From the NCBI GenBank assembly GCA_017549505.1, contig JAFYUS010000037.1, positions 1 to 58,700 of the forward strand: a stretch of DNA of 58,700 nt, given 5' to 3'. Made by a program: the position numbers and the translations under genes. Source of the DNA: Bacteroidales bacterium (GTDB lineage: Bacteria > Bacteroidota > Bacteroidia > Bacteroidales > UBA932). The notes beneath the pieces were generated by a model, which searched no databases, was not told the DNA's origin, and saw nothing but the letters and a program-made list of their open reading frames with translations. The number at the start of each line of letters is the position of its first letter. Position 1 is the first letter of the stretch. Shown one piece after another: positions 34,169-43,603 of the stretch.

Positions 34169-35912
34169 TTTCTTCTATGATAGTATTAGATCTGTAACAA
34201 TAGTAGAACCAGTAAGTGTCTCCATATTCCTTCTGCATGATTTCCTCATTTTTGCCTGATCGGAAATCAGAGATGAATTTTGTGAATCGGGATTCGACCT
34301 GCCTTGAAATGAATCCCGGCATACCTTCTGGGCTGTCGTGATTCAACGACCAATAAAGTATGGCGGCTTCCTGATAGTGGCGGGCATCATCACCGATCTG
34401 CAGAAGCTGGTGGCATTCCATGAAGCGCTGAAGGTCCTTGCGGAGAAGACACCAGGCCAGCAGGTAGTTCATTGCTATCGTGTTTGTCGTGTTGTCAAGA
34501 TAGAGAAGTCCGAGCATCGAGTCCATTTCATCCTGACTGAAGAGGAAATCCCTGCTTCTTATCCTGACAGAAAGCATGTGTGCATATTCAGGAACAGCTG
34601 CTATAAGTGCAGGATTGTCAAGAAGCCTTTCTGTCTGCTCGGCCCATTTGCGATAGAATACGGTCTGTTTCAAGGCGTTTACATATTTCCTTGCGACGGC
34701 ATGGTTTCCGTTCAGAAGATTGGTCTTTGCAAGAGCTTGGCTGAACCTTGCACTCTTCTGGAAGTCAGGAATGCCTTCCTGGGCTTCAAAGAAGAAAGTC
34801 TGTGCGGTGTTGATCATTCCGAGGTTGTAGTATACGGTTCCTGTCGGACCTGGTGTGAAATGGTCTCTGACATATTTCGGCAGAAGTCCTGATGTGCCGT
34901 TCTGGTAGAAGGCGAACATATCGCTTGCTAGGTGTCCTGTCTTTGCAAGGGCAAGGTTGATGCATTCCACTGCGATAGGAGACTCCGGCTTGTTCCTGTC
35001 GGCTGCGTAAAGTATCTTGTTCCACTGTCCCATCCTGGTCATGAAGTCATATCCGAAAAGTTCTTCCTTGTCAAGGTCTATCGAACTTGGGATAAGGCAG
35101 GCTGCAGGTATTATGACTGTTGCCAAGGTCAGTGCAAATGCCTTGTCCTTCCGTATGACCCCGGCTGCCAGAACTGCAATCGGAACAAGTATGGCTGAAA
35201 TCCATGCGAACAGAGGGATGACGTAGCTGAATCTATGGTAATGGACGCCGAGAATCAGTCTGTCAAGAGGATATGGTGCGCAGAGGCGGGCTATGATGAC
35301 CGTTACGGCTGCCATCATAAGTGCGGCTCCGGCAAAAATGATATTTCCTTTTATACCTTTCCTTCTGGCAGCGCTGTTTATTCCCACGATGACAGGAGTG
35401 ATGAAACTTATGCCTCCGAACATGACGTACAGCACAGGGATGAGTGCGACGGTGATAATGTCCCCAAGTCTGTCCTTGCGGATCTTGATGAGGCAGAGAG
35501 CCGCAGCAAGGGAGGCGACAAGAGCCACTGCTGCAGTAATGAGGTTTTCCTCACCTCCGAAGAACAGGAACATGGCGGCAGCAGGAAGAAAACTCAGGGG
35601 ATAGCTTGCTGCATAACTGCCTTTTACCATATTCTTCCACGTCAGGAACTGAATCAGTCCGAGAAGTATGGACAGAATCAGGGCTCCGAGAGGTGCGTAA
35701 TAGAAGAACTGCACAAGAAAACCTGATATCCAGTCTCCAAGTCCTCCGGGAACGACCACGCTTTCGAGGAAATAATCCGTGCTGAAGCGGAAGAACTGCA
35801 GCTGTTCCTGGTAGTGGATATGATAAGGGTAAAGAAAATTAAAGAAAGCAAATGTCAGCAGAACGAATGTCGCTGATAGGATAGCGGATATGGTGGTTTG
35901 CCTTCGTGTCAT
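34137..35912 (-). CDS. DUF6057-like polytopic membrane protein, copy 3 (longest form)
   Basis: The 591-residue protein is the longest of the family here. Residues 1 to about 280 contain roughly nine membrane helices, with the family segment PGGLGDWISGFLVQFFYYAP near 55-75. The soluble C-terminal half has TPR-like repeats (AVARKYVNALKQTVFYRKW) and the full ending KEYGDTYWFYYCYRS near 565-580. The last codons overlap the start of propeller copy 3. It is transcribed divergently from the lipoprotein at 35984. No enzymatic or transporter signature is recognised. Confidence 0.82.
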   Translation of the reverse strand: MTRRQTTISAILSATFVLLTFAFFNFLYPYHIHYQEQLQFFRFSTDYFLESVVVPGGLGDWISGFLVQFFYYAPLGALILSILLGLIQFLTWKNMVKGSYAASYPLSFLPAAAMFLFFGGEENLITAAVALVASLAAALCLIKIRKDRLGDIITVALIPVLYVMFGGISFITPVIVGINSAARRKGIKGNIIFAGAALMMAAVTVIIARLCAPYPLDRLILGVHYHRFSYVIPLFAWISAILVPIAVLAAGVIRKDKAFALTLATVIIPAACLIPSSIDLDKEELFGYDFMTRMGQWNKILYAADRNKPESPIAVECINLALAKTGHLASDMFAFYQNGTSGLLPKYVRDHFTPGPTGTVYYNLGMINTAQTFFFEAQEGIPDFQKSARFSQALAKTNLLNGNHAVARKYVNALKQTVFYRKWAEQTERLLDNPALIAAVPEYAHMLSVRIRSRDFLFSQDEMDSMLGLLYLDNTTNTIAMNYLLAWCLLRKDLQRFMECHQLLQIGDDARHYQEAAILYWSLNHDSPEGMPGFISRQVESRFTKFISDFRSGKNEEIMQKEYGDTYWFYYCYRSNTIIEENDENNNSHSS

Positions 35913-35937
35913 TTCAAATTATTTTAACATTATCCGG

Positions 35938-35965
35938 CAAAGTTATTAAATTAATTATACCTTTG
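35938..35965. promoter_or_regulatory. Divergent promoters of two module operons, with palindrome TTTGCGCAAA
   Basis: The 71 bases between the divergent genes hold two -7 boxes: TACCTTTG on the plus strand (35958-35965) and TAACTTTG on the minus strand (35938-35945). The palindrome TTTGCGCAAA at 35962-35971 overlaps the plus-strand box. It may be an operator shared with the site at 38510. Confidence 0.6.
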
Positions 35966-35983
35966 CGCAAATATCTGCTCAAT

Positions 35984-37027
35984 ATGAGTCCAATAAAGAG
36001 TTTTTCTCCATTTATCATTTTTTTGTTCTTACTGATGTCCTGCTCGGACAACAGGACTTCTTACTATCGGACATGGCAGGAAGGTCATGACCTGACTGAC
36101 TCCCTGATGGTTGATTTTTATGGCGAAGAGAATGACGGCATTGAACATGCCTTAGGCCTTATTCTGGAGGCCATTGATGGCAATTGGGAGAAGGTTGAAG
36201 AGATGACCCGCGGCTCAAGGAAATCAGAGCTCTCAGCCTACTATCACAACCTTGCGATGGCGATGAAAGGTTGCCTTGCTGACAGTCTCATGTATTATTA
36301 TCAGCCATTTGGAAGAGGCCTTTTCATGCCTATAGGCGATGAATCCACTCAATTGAAGATCGCAGCAAGGTCAGAAGCCTGGTATCGTTTAGGTGAAATG
36401 ACAATGGCTGAGCACGCTGCCATGCTGGCTCAATCTTTTTCCCCAGGTCATTACGGTGTCCCATATCTTAAGCGTCTGGCGGAAGTCAATCTCGTTACCG
36501 GCCAGGAAGAAGCTGCCATGAAATACCTCAGGCTCCTGTCTGAAGAACCAGGATGCGGGAAGTGGGTTTCGGACAGAATGCCGGGACAGCAATCAGATGA
36601 GGTGAAGGAGCATCTGAAACAGATGAGGACTCTTGTCCCTACACAGGATGTGGTGCACAGCCAAGGCCAAAACAGAATTATTCTGAAAAATCTTCTTGCA
36701 TCGAATCCTGACAACCAGCTGGCGAGACAATACTTGCTCTGCTTTGATCTGTTGGTCAAGGATCTCAACAGTTTCATCCAGGATTACGACCCTTCAAGGG
36801 ACAGGTCCCGCCTTTATGATGAGGCTGTTCTGATATACTTGGCGCTGCATAATGATATCAATCCTCAGAGTCTTTCACATTTCCGTATCTCTAATGAGGT
36901 CTTCAGGGATTTCAATGATTATGACCATCTGTCAGTACTGAGTAAAGGCGCGATGGCTCCTATGCAGAAAAAATATGGTAATACCTATTGGTTCTTCTAT
37001 CAATATGCTCAAAGGAATACTAAATAA
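35984..37027 (+). CDS. Lipoprotein form of the DUF6057 C-terminal (TPR-like) domain
   Basis: I start at the ATG at 35984 (MSPIKSFSPFIIFLFLLMSC), which makes a clean lipoprotein signal with Cys20; 347 residues. It has no membrane helices beyond the signal. The whole mature part matches the soluble C-terminal half of the DUF6057-like proteins: AWYRLGEMTMAEHAAML, then ...EEAAMKYLRLLSEEPGCGKW, then SRLYDEAVLIYLALHND, then the ending KKYGNTYWFFYQYAQ. It therefore seems to replace the membrane partner in this copy. Its end overlaps the following propeller gene by 23 bases. Function unknown; a protein-protein interaction role is likely. Confidence 0.8.
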   Translation: MSPIKSFSPFIIFLFLLMSCSDNRTSYYRTWQEGHDLTDSLMVDFYGEENDGIEHALGLILEAIDGNWEKVEEMTRGSRKSELSAYYHNLAMAMKGCLADSLMYYYQPFGRGLFMPIGDESTQLKIAARSEAWYRLGEMTMAEHAAMLAQSFSPGHYGVPYLKRLAEVNLVTGQEEAAMKYLRLLSEEPGCGKWVSDRMPGQQSDEVKEHLKQMRTLVPTQDVVHSQGQNRIILKNLLASNPDNQLARQYLLCFDLLVKDLNSFIQDYDPSRDRSRLYDEAVLIYLALHNDINPQSLSHFRISNEVFRDFNDYDHLSVLSKGAMAPMQKKYGNTYWFFYQYAQRNTK

Positions 37028-38474
37028 GATCGCTGTTTCAGCGTTCGTTCTCTGGTTCTGCTCTGCCTGCGGCGGAGCGACAGTCGAGGTTGCGACAAAT
37101 TCTGACACTTTCATATATCCTGACTATGCAGGAGTTACTGTACCGGTCAATATAGCACCTCTCAATTTCCATTATACTGCAGCCGGAATCAAGAAGGCTG
37201 CAACTACAGTCCGCTTCAATGATACCGTTGTAGAATTCTCGGGTAAGGATGTTGTCTGGGATATGCAGCAGTGGAAGTCTCTGCTGGTTTCCGCTGTGTC
37301 CGATACAATAAGCTTTACTTCGGAACTTACGATGAAGGGCGGCGGAAAGCAGACTTATGAATGGGAAGTGTATGTGTCTCCTGACAAAATCGACCCATAT
37401 GTGTCATATCGTCTTATCGAACCTGCATATGAGGTGTGGCACGAGGTCGAAATCCGTGAAAGATGCATAGAGAATTTTGAAGAGAAAGCTTTGTCTGACT
37501 GGAAGAATACAGACAACTCCTGTATGAATTGCCATATTCACAGCCAAGCCCGTTCTGATCTTTCGATGTTTTATGTCCGAGGCAAGAAAGGAGGCGCGTT
37601 TCTTAACAGGAATGGAGAAGTCCGCAAACTGGCTTTGAACGCTGAAGGTATGGTATCAGGTACTGTCTATGGCGAAATACATCCTTCAGGCAGATATGGT
37701 GTCTTCTCATCCAATGTGGTCCTTCCTGGTTTCCACGCTTTGGGCAGTCAGAGAATGGAAGTTTATGATACGGCGTCTGACCTTGTCATAACAGATTTTG
37801 ACAAGAATGAACTCATCATTCCGCCACATCTGTCCCGCAACGATGTCTTTGAGACTTTCCCTGTGTTTTCTGCAGATGGGAAAAGCATATATTATTGTGT
37901 AGCCGACACACTTCCTGTGCCACGTGAGGTAGATAAGCTGAGATACTCGCTGATGAAGGTCAGTTTCGATCCGAAGACCGGCAAGACCGGCAGCCGTCCG
38001 GAAGTCGTGTGGGATGCTCAGCAGCATCAGGCAAGTATCTGTCATCCAAAATGTTCGCCTGACGGGAAATGGATCATGTATACTGTTGCAGACTATGGTA
38101 CATTCCCTATCTGGCATACGGAATGTGATCTCGAGATGATGAATCTCCAGACCGGCGAGATAGTGAAGATGAAAGCAGCGAATTCAGACCGTTCGGACAC
38201 ATATCACAGCTGGTCATCAGACAGCCGCTGGTTTGTCTTCGCCAGCAAGAGGGGAGATGGAAAATACGGTCGTGCCTATTTCTGTCATGTTGATGAACAT
38301 GGCAATGTCACAAAGCCATTTGTCCTTCCGCAGGAAGATCCATGGCTTTATGAGGATAGTCTACGTTCATACAATATTCCAGATCTTTCCGATGGTCCGG
38401 CAAACTTCGATGCCGAGATGATCGGACGGATGGTAAAAGAAACACAGGCCGAAATATTCAAGATAAGTCAATAG
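37005..38474 (+). CDS. CxxCH-containing PD40/TolB-like beta-propeller lipoprotein, copy 4
   Basis: I start at the ATG at 37005 (MLKGILNKIAVSAFVLWFCSAC), which gives a lipobox at Cys22; an upstream ATG in frame would add ten residues before the signal. The 489-residue product has IYPDYAGVTVPVNIAPLNF at 37-55, the CxxCH site Cys173-Met-Asn-Cys176-His177, propeller repeats (IHPSGRYGVFSS, FSADGKSIYYC, CSPDGKWIMYT, WSSDSRWFVFAS) and KPFVLPQ. It overlaps the upstream lipoprotein gene by 23 bases and precedes the third SusC/D pair. Function unknown. Confidence 0.85.
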   Translation: MLKGILNKIAVSAFVLWFCSACGGATVEVATNSDTFIYPDYAGVTVPVNIAPLNFHYTAAGIKKAATTVRFNDTVVEFSGKDVVWDMQQWKSLLVSAVSDTISFTSELTMKGGGKQTYEWEVYVSPDKIDPYVSYRLIEPAYEVWHEVEIRERCIENFEEKALSDWKNTDNSCMNCHIHSQARSDLSMFYVRGKKGGAFLNRNGEVRKLALNAEGMVSGTVYGEIHPSGRYGVFSSNVVLPGFHALGSQRMEVYDTASDLVITDFDKNELIIPPHLSRNDVFETFPVFSADGKSIYYCVADTLPVPREVDKLRYSLMKVSFDPKTGKTGSRPEVVWDAQQHQASICHPKCSPDGKWIMYTVADYGTFPIWHTECDLEMMNLQTGEIVKMKAANSDRSDTYHSWSSDSRWFVFASKRGDGKYGRAYFCHVDEHGNVTKPFVLPQEDPWLYEDSLRSYNIPDLSDGPANFDAEMIGRMVKETQAEIFKISQ

Positions 38475-38509
38475 TGCCTTGAGGGGTCGGATTGCGTATT
38501 TCTGAGGGG

Positions 38510-38523
38510 GATTTGCGCAAATC
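38510..38523. promoter_or_regulatory. Perfect 14-bp palindrome GATTTGCGCAAATC (candidate operator)
   Basis: It lies about 70 bases upstream of the -7 box of the third SusC gene. Its 10-bp core TTTGCGCAAA also occurs in the divergent promoter at 35962. A binding protein is not known. Confidence 0.45.
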
Positions 38524-38543
38524 TTAACAATTTTGTAACAGCG

Positions 38544-38587
38544 GTAGCATAGTGCCTTTTTACGAAAGGAAAACTATGCTACTTTTG
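38544..38587 (+). promoter_or_regulatory. Inverted repeat overlapping the promoter of the third SusC gene
   Basis: GTAGCATAGT (38544-38553) and ACTATGCTAC (38573-38582) are perfect 10-base arms. An inner CCTTT/AAAGG stem lies between them. The -7 box TACTTTTG (38580-38587) overlaps the right arm. The structure could be the terminator of the propeller operon (T-rich tail) or an operator. The gene-free 192 bases here hold nothing else recognisable apart from the palindrome at 38510. Confidence 0.6.
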
Positions 38588-38666
38588 TTATTTATTATGG
38601 TATGTTGAATCAACCCCAACGGAAAACCATTTTCACCATATTATTTAATTACTAACAAAAACCATT

Positions 38667-41600
38667 ATGAAAAGTAAACTGTTTACTTCTCTCATGCTGA
38701 TGTTCGCATGCATTTCAATGATGGCTCAGGCACCTCGTCAGGTGACCGGTACTGTCAAGGATGCAGCAGGCGCTTCAGTAATTGCGGCTTCGGTCGTAGA
38801 GCAAGGAAACACCAGCAATGGTGTCATTACCGATCTGGATGGAAATTTCGCGATTAATGTTCCTGCTGGAGCACAGCTCGTGATTTCATCTATCGGCTAT
38901 TCAACACAGGTAGTTGAAGTAGGAAATCAGACCGTACTTTCAATTGTCATGGAAGAGGATAGCCAGCTTCTTGAGGAAACTGTTGTCGTAGGATACGGTA
39001 CTCAGAAGAAGAAACTCGTTACCGGATCTACTGTTCAGGTAAAGGGTGACGCAATCGCAAAACTCAACACTACCAGTGCGCTGGGAGCTTTGCAGTCTTC
39101 AACCCCTGGTATGCAGATTACAGCAGCATCAGGTCAGCCTGGTGAAGGTTTCAAGGTCTCTATCCGTGGTATGGGTACAATCGGTGACTACGAGCCTCTC
39201 TATGTAATCGACGGTGTAGCCGGCGGAAGCATCAACTCTCTCAACCCTTCTGATATCGAGAGCATCGACGTCCTTAAGGATGCTGCATCTTGCGCTATTT
39301 ACGGTGCACGTGGTGCGAATGGTGTTGTTCTCGTAACAACAAAGCAGGGTAAGGCAGGTAAGTATACTGTAACTTACGACGGATCTTATGGTGTTCAGAA
39401 CGTTCAGAGAATGCCTGAGTTCCTCAACGCAAAGCAGTATATGGATGTAATGAGCCTTGTTAACGTCAACCACGGTGGTTCACCTATCGACTGGGCTGGC
39501 ATCCTTGAGCCTGCTTTCTATCAGAGCATCATGGACGGCACATTCACAGGTACAAACTGGCTTGACGCTATCCGTAACGAAAATGCCCCTTATCAGAACC
39601 ATTCGGTAAACATCGTCGGTGGTAGCGACATGACCAAGTTCTCATTCGGTATCTCCAACACTGACCAGGAGGGTATCTTCGGTTATCCTGTACAGTCTCA
39701 GTACAACCGTACTACAGTACGTATCAACTCAGATCACGTACTTCTCCGCAAGGGTGATCTCGATGTCATCACTTTCGGTCAGAACATGACTTACACTTAC
39801 AGTACCAAGGGTGGTATCGCTGAAGGTGACTTCTACTACAACGATATTTCCAACATGCTTCGCGCTAACCCTCTTGTTCCTCTTTATGATGCTGAGGGTA
39901 ATTACTCTGACTATGATGATCTCGCACCTCTCGGTATCTGGAATCTTACTACAGATGCAAGAAACCCAGTCGTGATCATGGAAAGAAGTGCAAGAGGTAA
40001 CAACCAGAGCCATAGCCACGGCCTCAACCTCTCTGCAAATCTCCGTATCCAGCCTATCAAGGGTCTCGTATTCCGCAGCCAGTTCAACTACAAGTTCGAT
40101 GCTGGTACATACCGCAGCTATGAGAGAACTTACAAGGTTAACGCTAAGGACTACAAGAACACTGACAGCGTTTCACAGAGCGCATATGCAGGTTGGGACT
40201 GGTCTTGGGAGAACACTGTAAACTATAAGTTCAATGTTGCTGAAAAGAACCACTTCGACATTCTCGCAGGTTCTACTCTCGAGCACTCAGGTTTCGGTGA
40301 GGAAGTAAGCGCAGAGAACTCTGGCGGAAAGTGGCCGGATAATCCTCTTTACGCTTATGTTGACAATATGAGCAATACATCCCTTACACTCGGCAACCTC
40401 GGCGGTAGCACATGGGGTGATTGGGGATTGGCTTCATTCTTCGGACGTGTAAACTACGACTACGATGAGAAGTATCTGTTCTCTGCTATCCTCCGTGCCG
40501 ATGGTTCATCTAACTTTGCTCCTGGCAACCGTTGGGGTATCTTCCCTTCAGTAGCTGCCGGTTGGGTACTGTCAAGCGAGCCATTCATGCAGGATCTCCA
40601 GGGTAAGGTAGATTACTTGAAGCTCCGCGCATCTTGGGGTCAGAACGGTAACTGCTCAGTATCTAACTTCCAGTATCTTTCTACTGTATCAGTAGGTGCT
40701 GATGACGGAGGTTATGCTTTCGGTACAGGTCCTCTCGAAATGTGGCAGACAGGTGCATATGCAGATAAGCTTGCAAACAAGGATATCACTTGGGAGACTT
40801 CAGAGCAGATCGACCTCGGTTTGGACGCACGCTTCTTCAACAACAGACTCTCGATGACATTCGACTGGTATCAGAAGAATACCAAGGACTGGCTCGTCAA
40901 CGCTCCTGTAATGGGACACTTCGGTATGAACGCACCTTATATCAATGGTGGTGATGTCCGTAACTCAGGTGTCGAGCTCGCATTCAACTGGAACGACGCT
41001 ATCGGTAAGGACTTCTCTTACTCAGTGGGTATCAACGGTGCTTACAACAAGAACAGAGTAACACGTATTGCAAACGACGAGGGTATCATCCACGGTGAGG
41101 GTGAGCTCGTTGAGGGTATTGCTGAGTTCTATCGCGCTCAGGTAGGTTATCCTATCGGTTACTTCTGGGCTTATAAGACTGACGGTGTATTCCAGAACCA
41201 GGCAGAGGTTGACCAGTGGGTTGCTTCAGGCAAGCCGACTATGGGTAACCCAGCACAGCCAGGTGACCTCAAGTTCGTTGACAATGACGGCGACGGTGAC
41301 CTTGACGACGATGACAAGACTATGGTCGGTGATCCTAATCCTGACTTCATCCTCGGTCTTAACTTCAGTGTATACTACAAGGGCTTCGACCTTAATGTAA
41401 GCGGTTACGGTAACTTCGGCCAGCAGGTATTCCGTGCATACAGAAGATATGGTGACCAGCAGTATGACAACTATACTACTGAGGTATTTGACTACTGGCA
41501 TGGTGAAGGTACTTCAAACAGGTATCCACGTCTTGTACCTGGAGCTACTTACAACTACCTCACTAACTCTGACCTCTTCATCGAGAACGCAGACTTCTTC

Positions 41601-41834
41601 AGAATCCAGACTGTCAGCCTTGGATATGACTTCAACAAGCTCATCAAGAACTCTCCGTTCGGTCAGCTCCGTCTTTATGTACAGACTAACAATCCATTCG
41701 TAATCACCAAGTACAAAGGTATGGACCCTGAGGTTGGTTCATCAGCTGGTAACGAGGATTGGGCAAAGGGTATCGACACAGGTTACTACCCACAGGCTCG
41801 TACTATGATCATTGGTGTTAATCTCAAATTCTAA
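38667..41834 (+). CDS. Third SusC-like TonB-dependent transporter
   Basis: The 1055-residue outer-membrane transporter has a signal peptide ending near residue 21 (SMMAQ) and a full CarboxypepD_reg domain (about 24-100, QVTGTVKDAAGASVIAASVV). The motif EETVVVGYGTQKKK follows, then the plug (about 115-230, LYVIDGVAGG, IYGARGANGVVLVTTKQG) and a barrel ending ARTMIIGVNLKF. It starts a separate operon with its own SusD and a surface lipoprotein. Its length and domains match XusA more than XusC. The substrate is presumably another xylan-derived oligosaccharide, inferred from the surrounding enzymes. Confidence 0.93.
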   Translation: MKSKLFTSLMLMFACISMMAQAPRQVTGTVKDAAGASVIAASVVEQGNTSNGVITDLDGNFAINVPAGAQLVISSIGYSTQVVEVGNQTVLSIVMEEDSQLLEETVVVGYGTQKKKLVTGSTVQVKGDAIAKLNTTSALGALQSSTPGMQITAASGQPGEGFKVSIRGMGTIGDYEPLYVIDGVAGGSINSLNPSDIESIDVLKDAASCAIYGARGANGVVLVTTKQGKAGKYTVTYDGSYGVQNVQRMPEFLNAKQYMDVMSLVNVNHGGSPIDWAGILEPAFYQSIMDGTFTGTNWLDAIRNENAPYQNHSVNIVGGSDMTKFSFGISNTDQEGIFGYPVQSQYNRTTVRINSDHVLLRKGDLDVITFGQNMTYTYSTKGGIAEGDFYYNDISNMLRANPLVPLYDAEGNYSDYDDLAPLGIWNLTTDARNPVVIMERSARGNNQSHSHGLNLSANLRIQPIKGLVFRSQFNYKFDAGTYRSYERTYKVNAKDYKNTDSVSQSAYAGWDWSWENTVNYKFNVAEKNHFDILAGSTLEHSGFGEEVSAENSGGKWPDNPLYAYVDNMSNTSLTLGNLGGSTWGDWGLASFFGRVNYDYDEKYLFSAILRADGSSNFAPGNRWGIFPSVAAGWVLSSEPFMQDLQGKVDYLKLRASWGQNGNCSVSNFQYLSTVSVGADDGGYAFGTGPLEMWQTGAYADKLANKDITWETSEQIDLGLDARFFNNRLSMTFDWYQKNTKDWLVNAPVMGHFGMNAPYINGGDVRNSGVELAFNWNDAIGKDFSYSVGINGAYNKNRVTRIANDEGIIHGEGELVEGIAEFYRAQVGYPIGYFWAYKTDGVFQNQAEVDQWVASGKPTMGNPAQPGDLKFVDNDGDGDLDDDDKTMVGDPNPDFILGLNFSVYYKGFDLNVSGYGNFGQQVFRAYRRYGDQQYDNYTTEVFDYWHGEGTSNRYPRLVPGATYNYLTNSDLFIENADFFRIQTVSLGYDFNKLIKNSPFGQLRLYVQTNNPFVITKYKGMDPEVGSSAGNEDWAKGIDTGYYPQARTMIIGVNLKF

Positions 41835-41847
41835 TTAAGTGACTGAT

Positions 41848-43590
41848 ATGAAAAAGTTATTATATTTCGCAGCAGTCGCTGTCTGTTCATCGCTCGTTTC
41901 TTGCGAGAGCTTCCTTGACACAACTAACTATTGGTCAAAGACAAGCGACAACTTCCCTGCAAATGAGGCCGATGCAGATCAGATGCTTATCGGTATCTAT
42001 AACAACCTTAACGTAGCTATCGGTAACGATCCTGCCAACAACCATCATCTTTGGGCTATGGCAGCTTCTGATGATTGCCTTGGCGGTGGTGGATCCAATG
42101 ACCCTGATTTCCAGGCTCAGGATTTTTTCCTCAATTCAGGTGCAGATCTTTACAATTCATTCTACTGCGACCGTTACACCGGTATCGCCCGTGCTAACGT
42201 AGCGATCGAGTCGTTCCCTAACTGCGGTCTCCCTGAAGAGAAGCTCAACCAGTATCTTGGTGAGGCATACTTCCTCCGTGCGTTCTTCTACTATGAGCTC
42301 GCATCAATGTTCGGCAATATCCCTTGCCCTGTTACTTCTACCGCTGATGCAACTCAGCCGCAGGTTTCAGGTGAGGCTCTCTGGGGACAGATCATCCAGG
42401 ATGCTAACACAGCTGCTACTCTTCTTCCTGCAGTAAAGGCTGCCGGTGACGGACATGCAGACAGATATGCAGCTCAGGCTCTCCTCGGTCGTGCATACCT
42501 TTTCTACTCAGGTTTCTACAATGATGAGGAAGTGACTCTTCCTAACGGTGAGACTATCACTAAGGCTGATGTTGCAGCTGCTATCAAGGACTGTGTAGAC
42601 AATTCTGGTTACAGCCTCGTTGATGACTATCACAACCTCTGGCCTTACTCAAACGAAGTGACTGTCGAAGATCCGGAATCTCCTTGGAAGGGTAAAGGTT
42701 ATAAGTTTGTCGGTAATGGTACCAACCCTGAGGCTATGTTCATGATCAAGTTCAACACACAGCCAGACTGGGGAACAACCATCGGTTATGCCAACCAGTA
42801 TGCTCTTCAGATGGGTATCCGTGCTCAGGATAGTTTCGAAGATCATTTCCCTCTTGGTGAAGGTTGGGGTAAGTGTCCGGTTTCACCAGCTTTCGTAGAT
42901 GAGTGGAAAAAGGCTGAACCGGATGATCAGCGTCGTGACGCTTCAATCCTCAAGTCTGATGTATGGGACAACTATCACTTCGGTCGTGACAACTATGTAC
43001 AGGAGACCGGTTACTTCCAGACAAAGAACATGCCTATTTCAGGTCGTGATGCTTCTGGTAAGTTATGGCATTCTTATGTCAACGTGATCAATCCTAATCT
43101 CAGCTGGAACGAAGGTGAGAATGATGACTATCAGCTCTGTACTATCGACGACCTGGTTCTTATCCGTTTTGCAGAGGTTCTTCTTATGGACGCTGAGCTT
43201 AACAACAACCAGACAAGTTTCGATGCTGTACGTAGCCGTGCCGGTCTTGCATCTAAGCCTATCACTCCAGAGAATATCCGTGCTGAGCGTCGTTGGGAGC
43301 TCGCTTTCGAGGGTATACGTTTCAATGACCTCCGTCGTTATGGTGAGGATTACGCAGTTGCTGCACTTGACAAGCAGGAAGGTGTAAAGATCTGGAATAT
43401 CGGTGTCGAGGGTACAAACAACGCGTCAAAGTTCAACGGAGGCTATGGTGCCCGTTATAAAGAGACTAAGGGCTTCGTACCTCTTCCATCAGCTCAGATT
43501 GCTCTCTCTGCCGGTTCTGGCCCTGAGTATAAGTACGAACAGAACCCAGGATGGGGAACAACTTCAGCTGAATACGGTGGTTGGCAATAA
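41848..43590 (+). CDS. Third SusD/RagB-family lipoprotein
   Basis: I use the ATG at 41848 (MKKLLYFAAVAVCSSLVSC); a GTG nine bases upstream is in frame but less likely. The 580-residue surface lipoprotein (Cys19) has the SusD core (EAYFLRAFFYYELASMFG), the motif LVLIRFAEVLLMDAEL and the region AERRWELAFEGIRFNDLRRYG. It ends with NPGWGTTSAEYGGWQ. It begins 13 bases after the SusC gene and should cap that barrel. Confidence 0.92.
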   Translation: MKKLLYFAAVAVCSSLVSCESFLDTTNYWSKTSDNFPANEADADQMLIGIYNNLNVAIGNDPANNHHLWAMAASDDCLGGGGSNDPDFQAQDFFLNSGADLYNSFYCDRYTGIARANVAIESFPNCGLPEEKLNQYLGEAYFLRAFFYYELASMFGNIPCPVTSTADATQPQVSGEALWGQIIQDANTAATLLPAVKAAGDGHADRYAAQALLGRAYLFYSGFYNDEEVTLPNGETITKADVAAAIKDCVDNSGYSLVDDYHNLWPYSNEVTVEDPESPWKGKGYKFVGNGTNPEAMFMIKFNTQPDWGTTIGYANQYALQMGIRAQDSFEDHFPLGEGWGKCPVSPAFVDEWKKAEPDDQRRDASILKSDVWDNYHFGRDNYVQETGYFQTKNMPISGRDASGKLWHSYVNVINPNLSWNEGENDDYQLCTIDDLVLIRFAEVLLMDAELNNNQTSFDAVRSRAGLASKPITPENIRAERRWELAFEGIRFNDLRRYGEDYAVAALDKQEGVKIWNIGVEGTNNASKFNGGYGARYKETKGFVPLPSAQIALSAGSGPEYKYEQNPGWGTTSAEYGGWQ

Positions 43591-43603
43591 AATTTGAGAA
43601 CTT

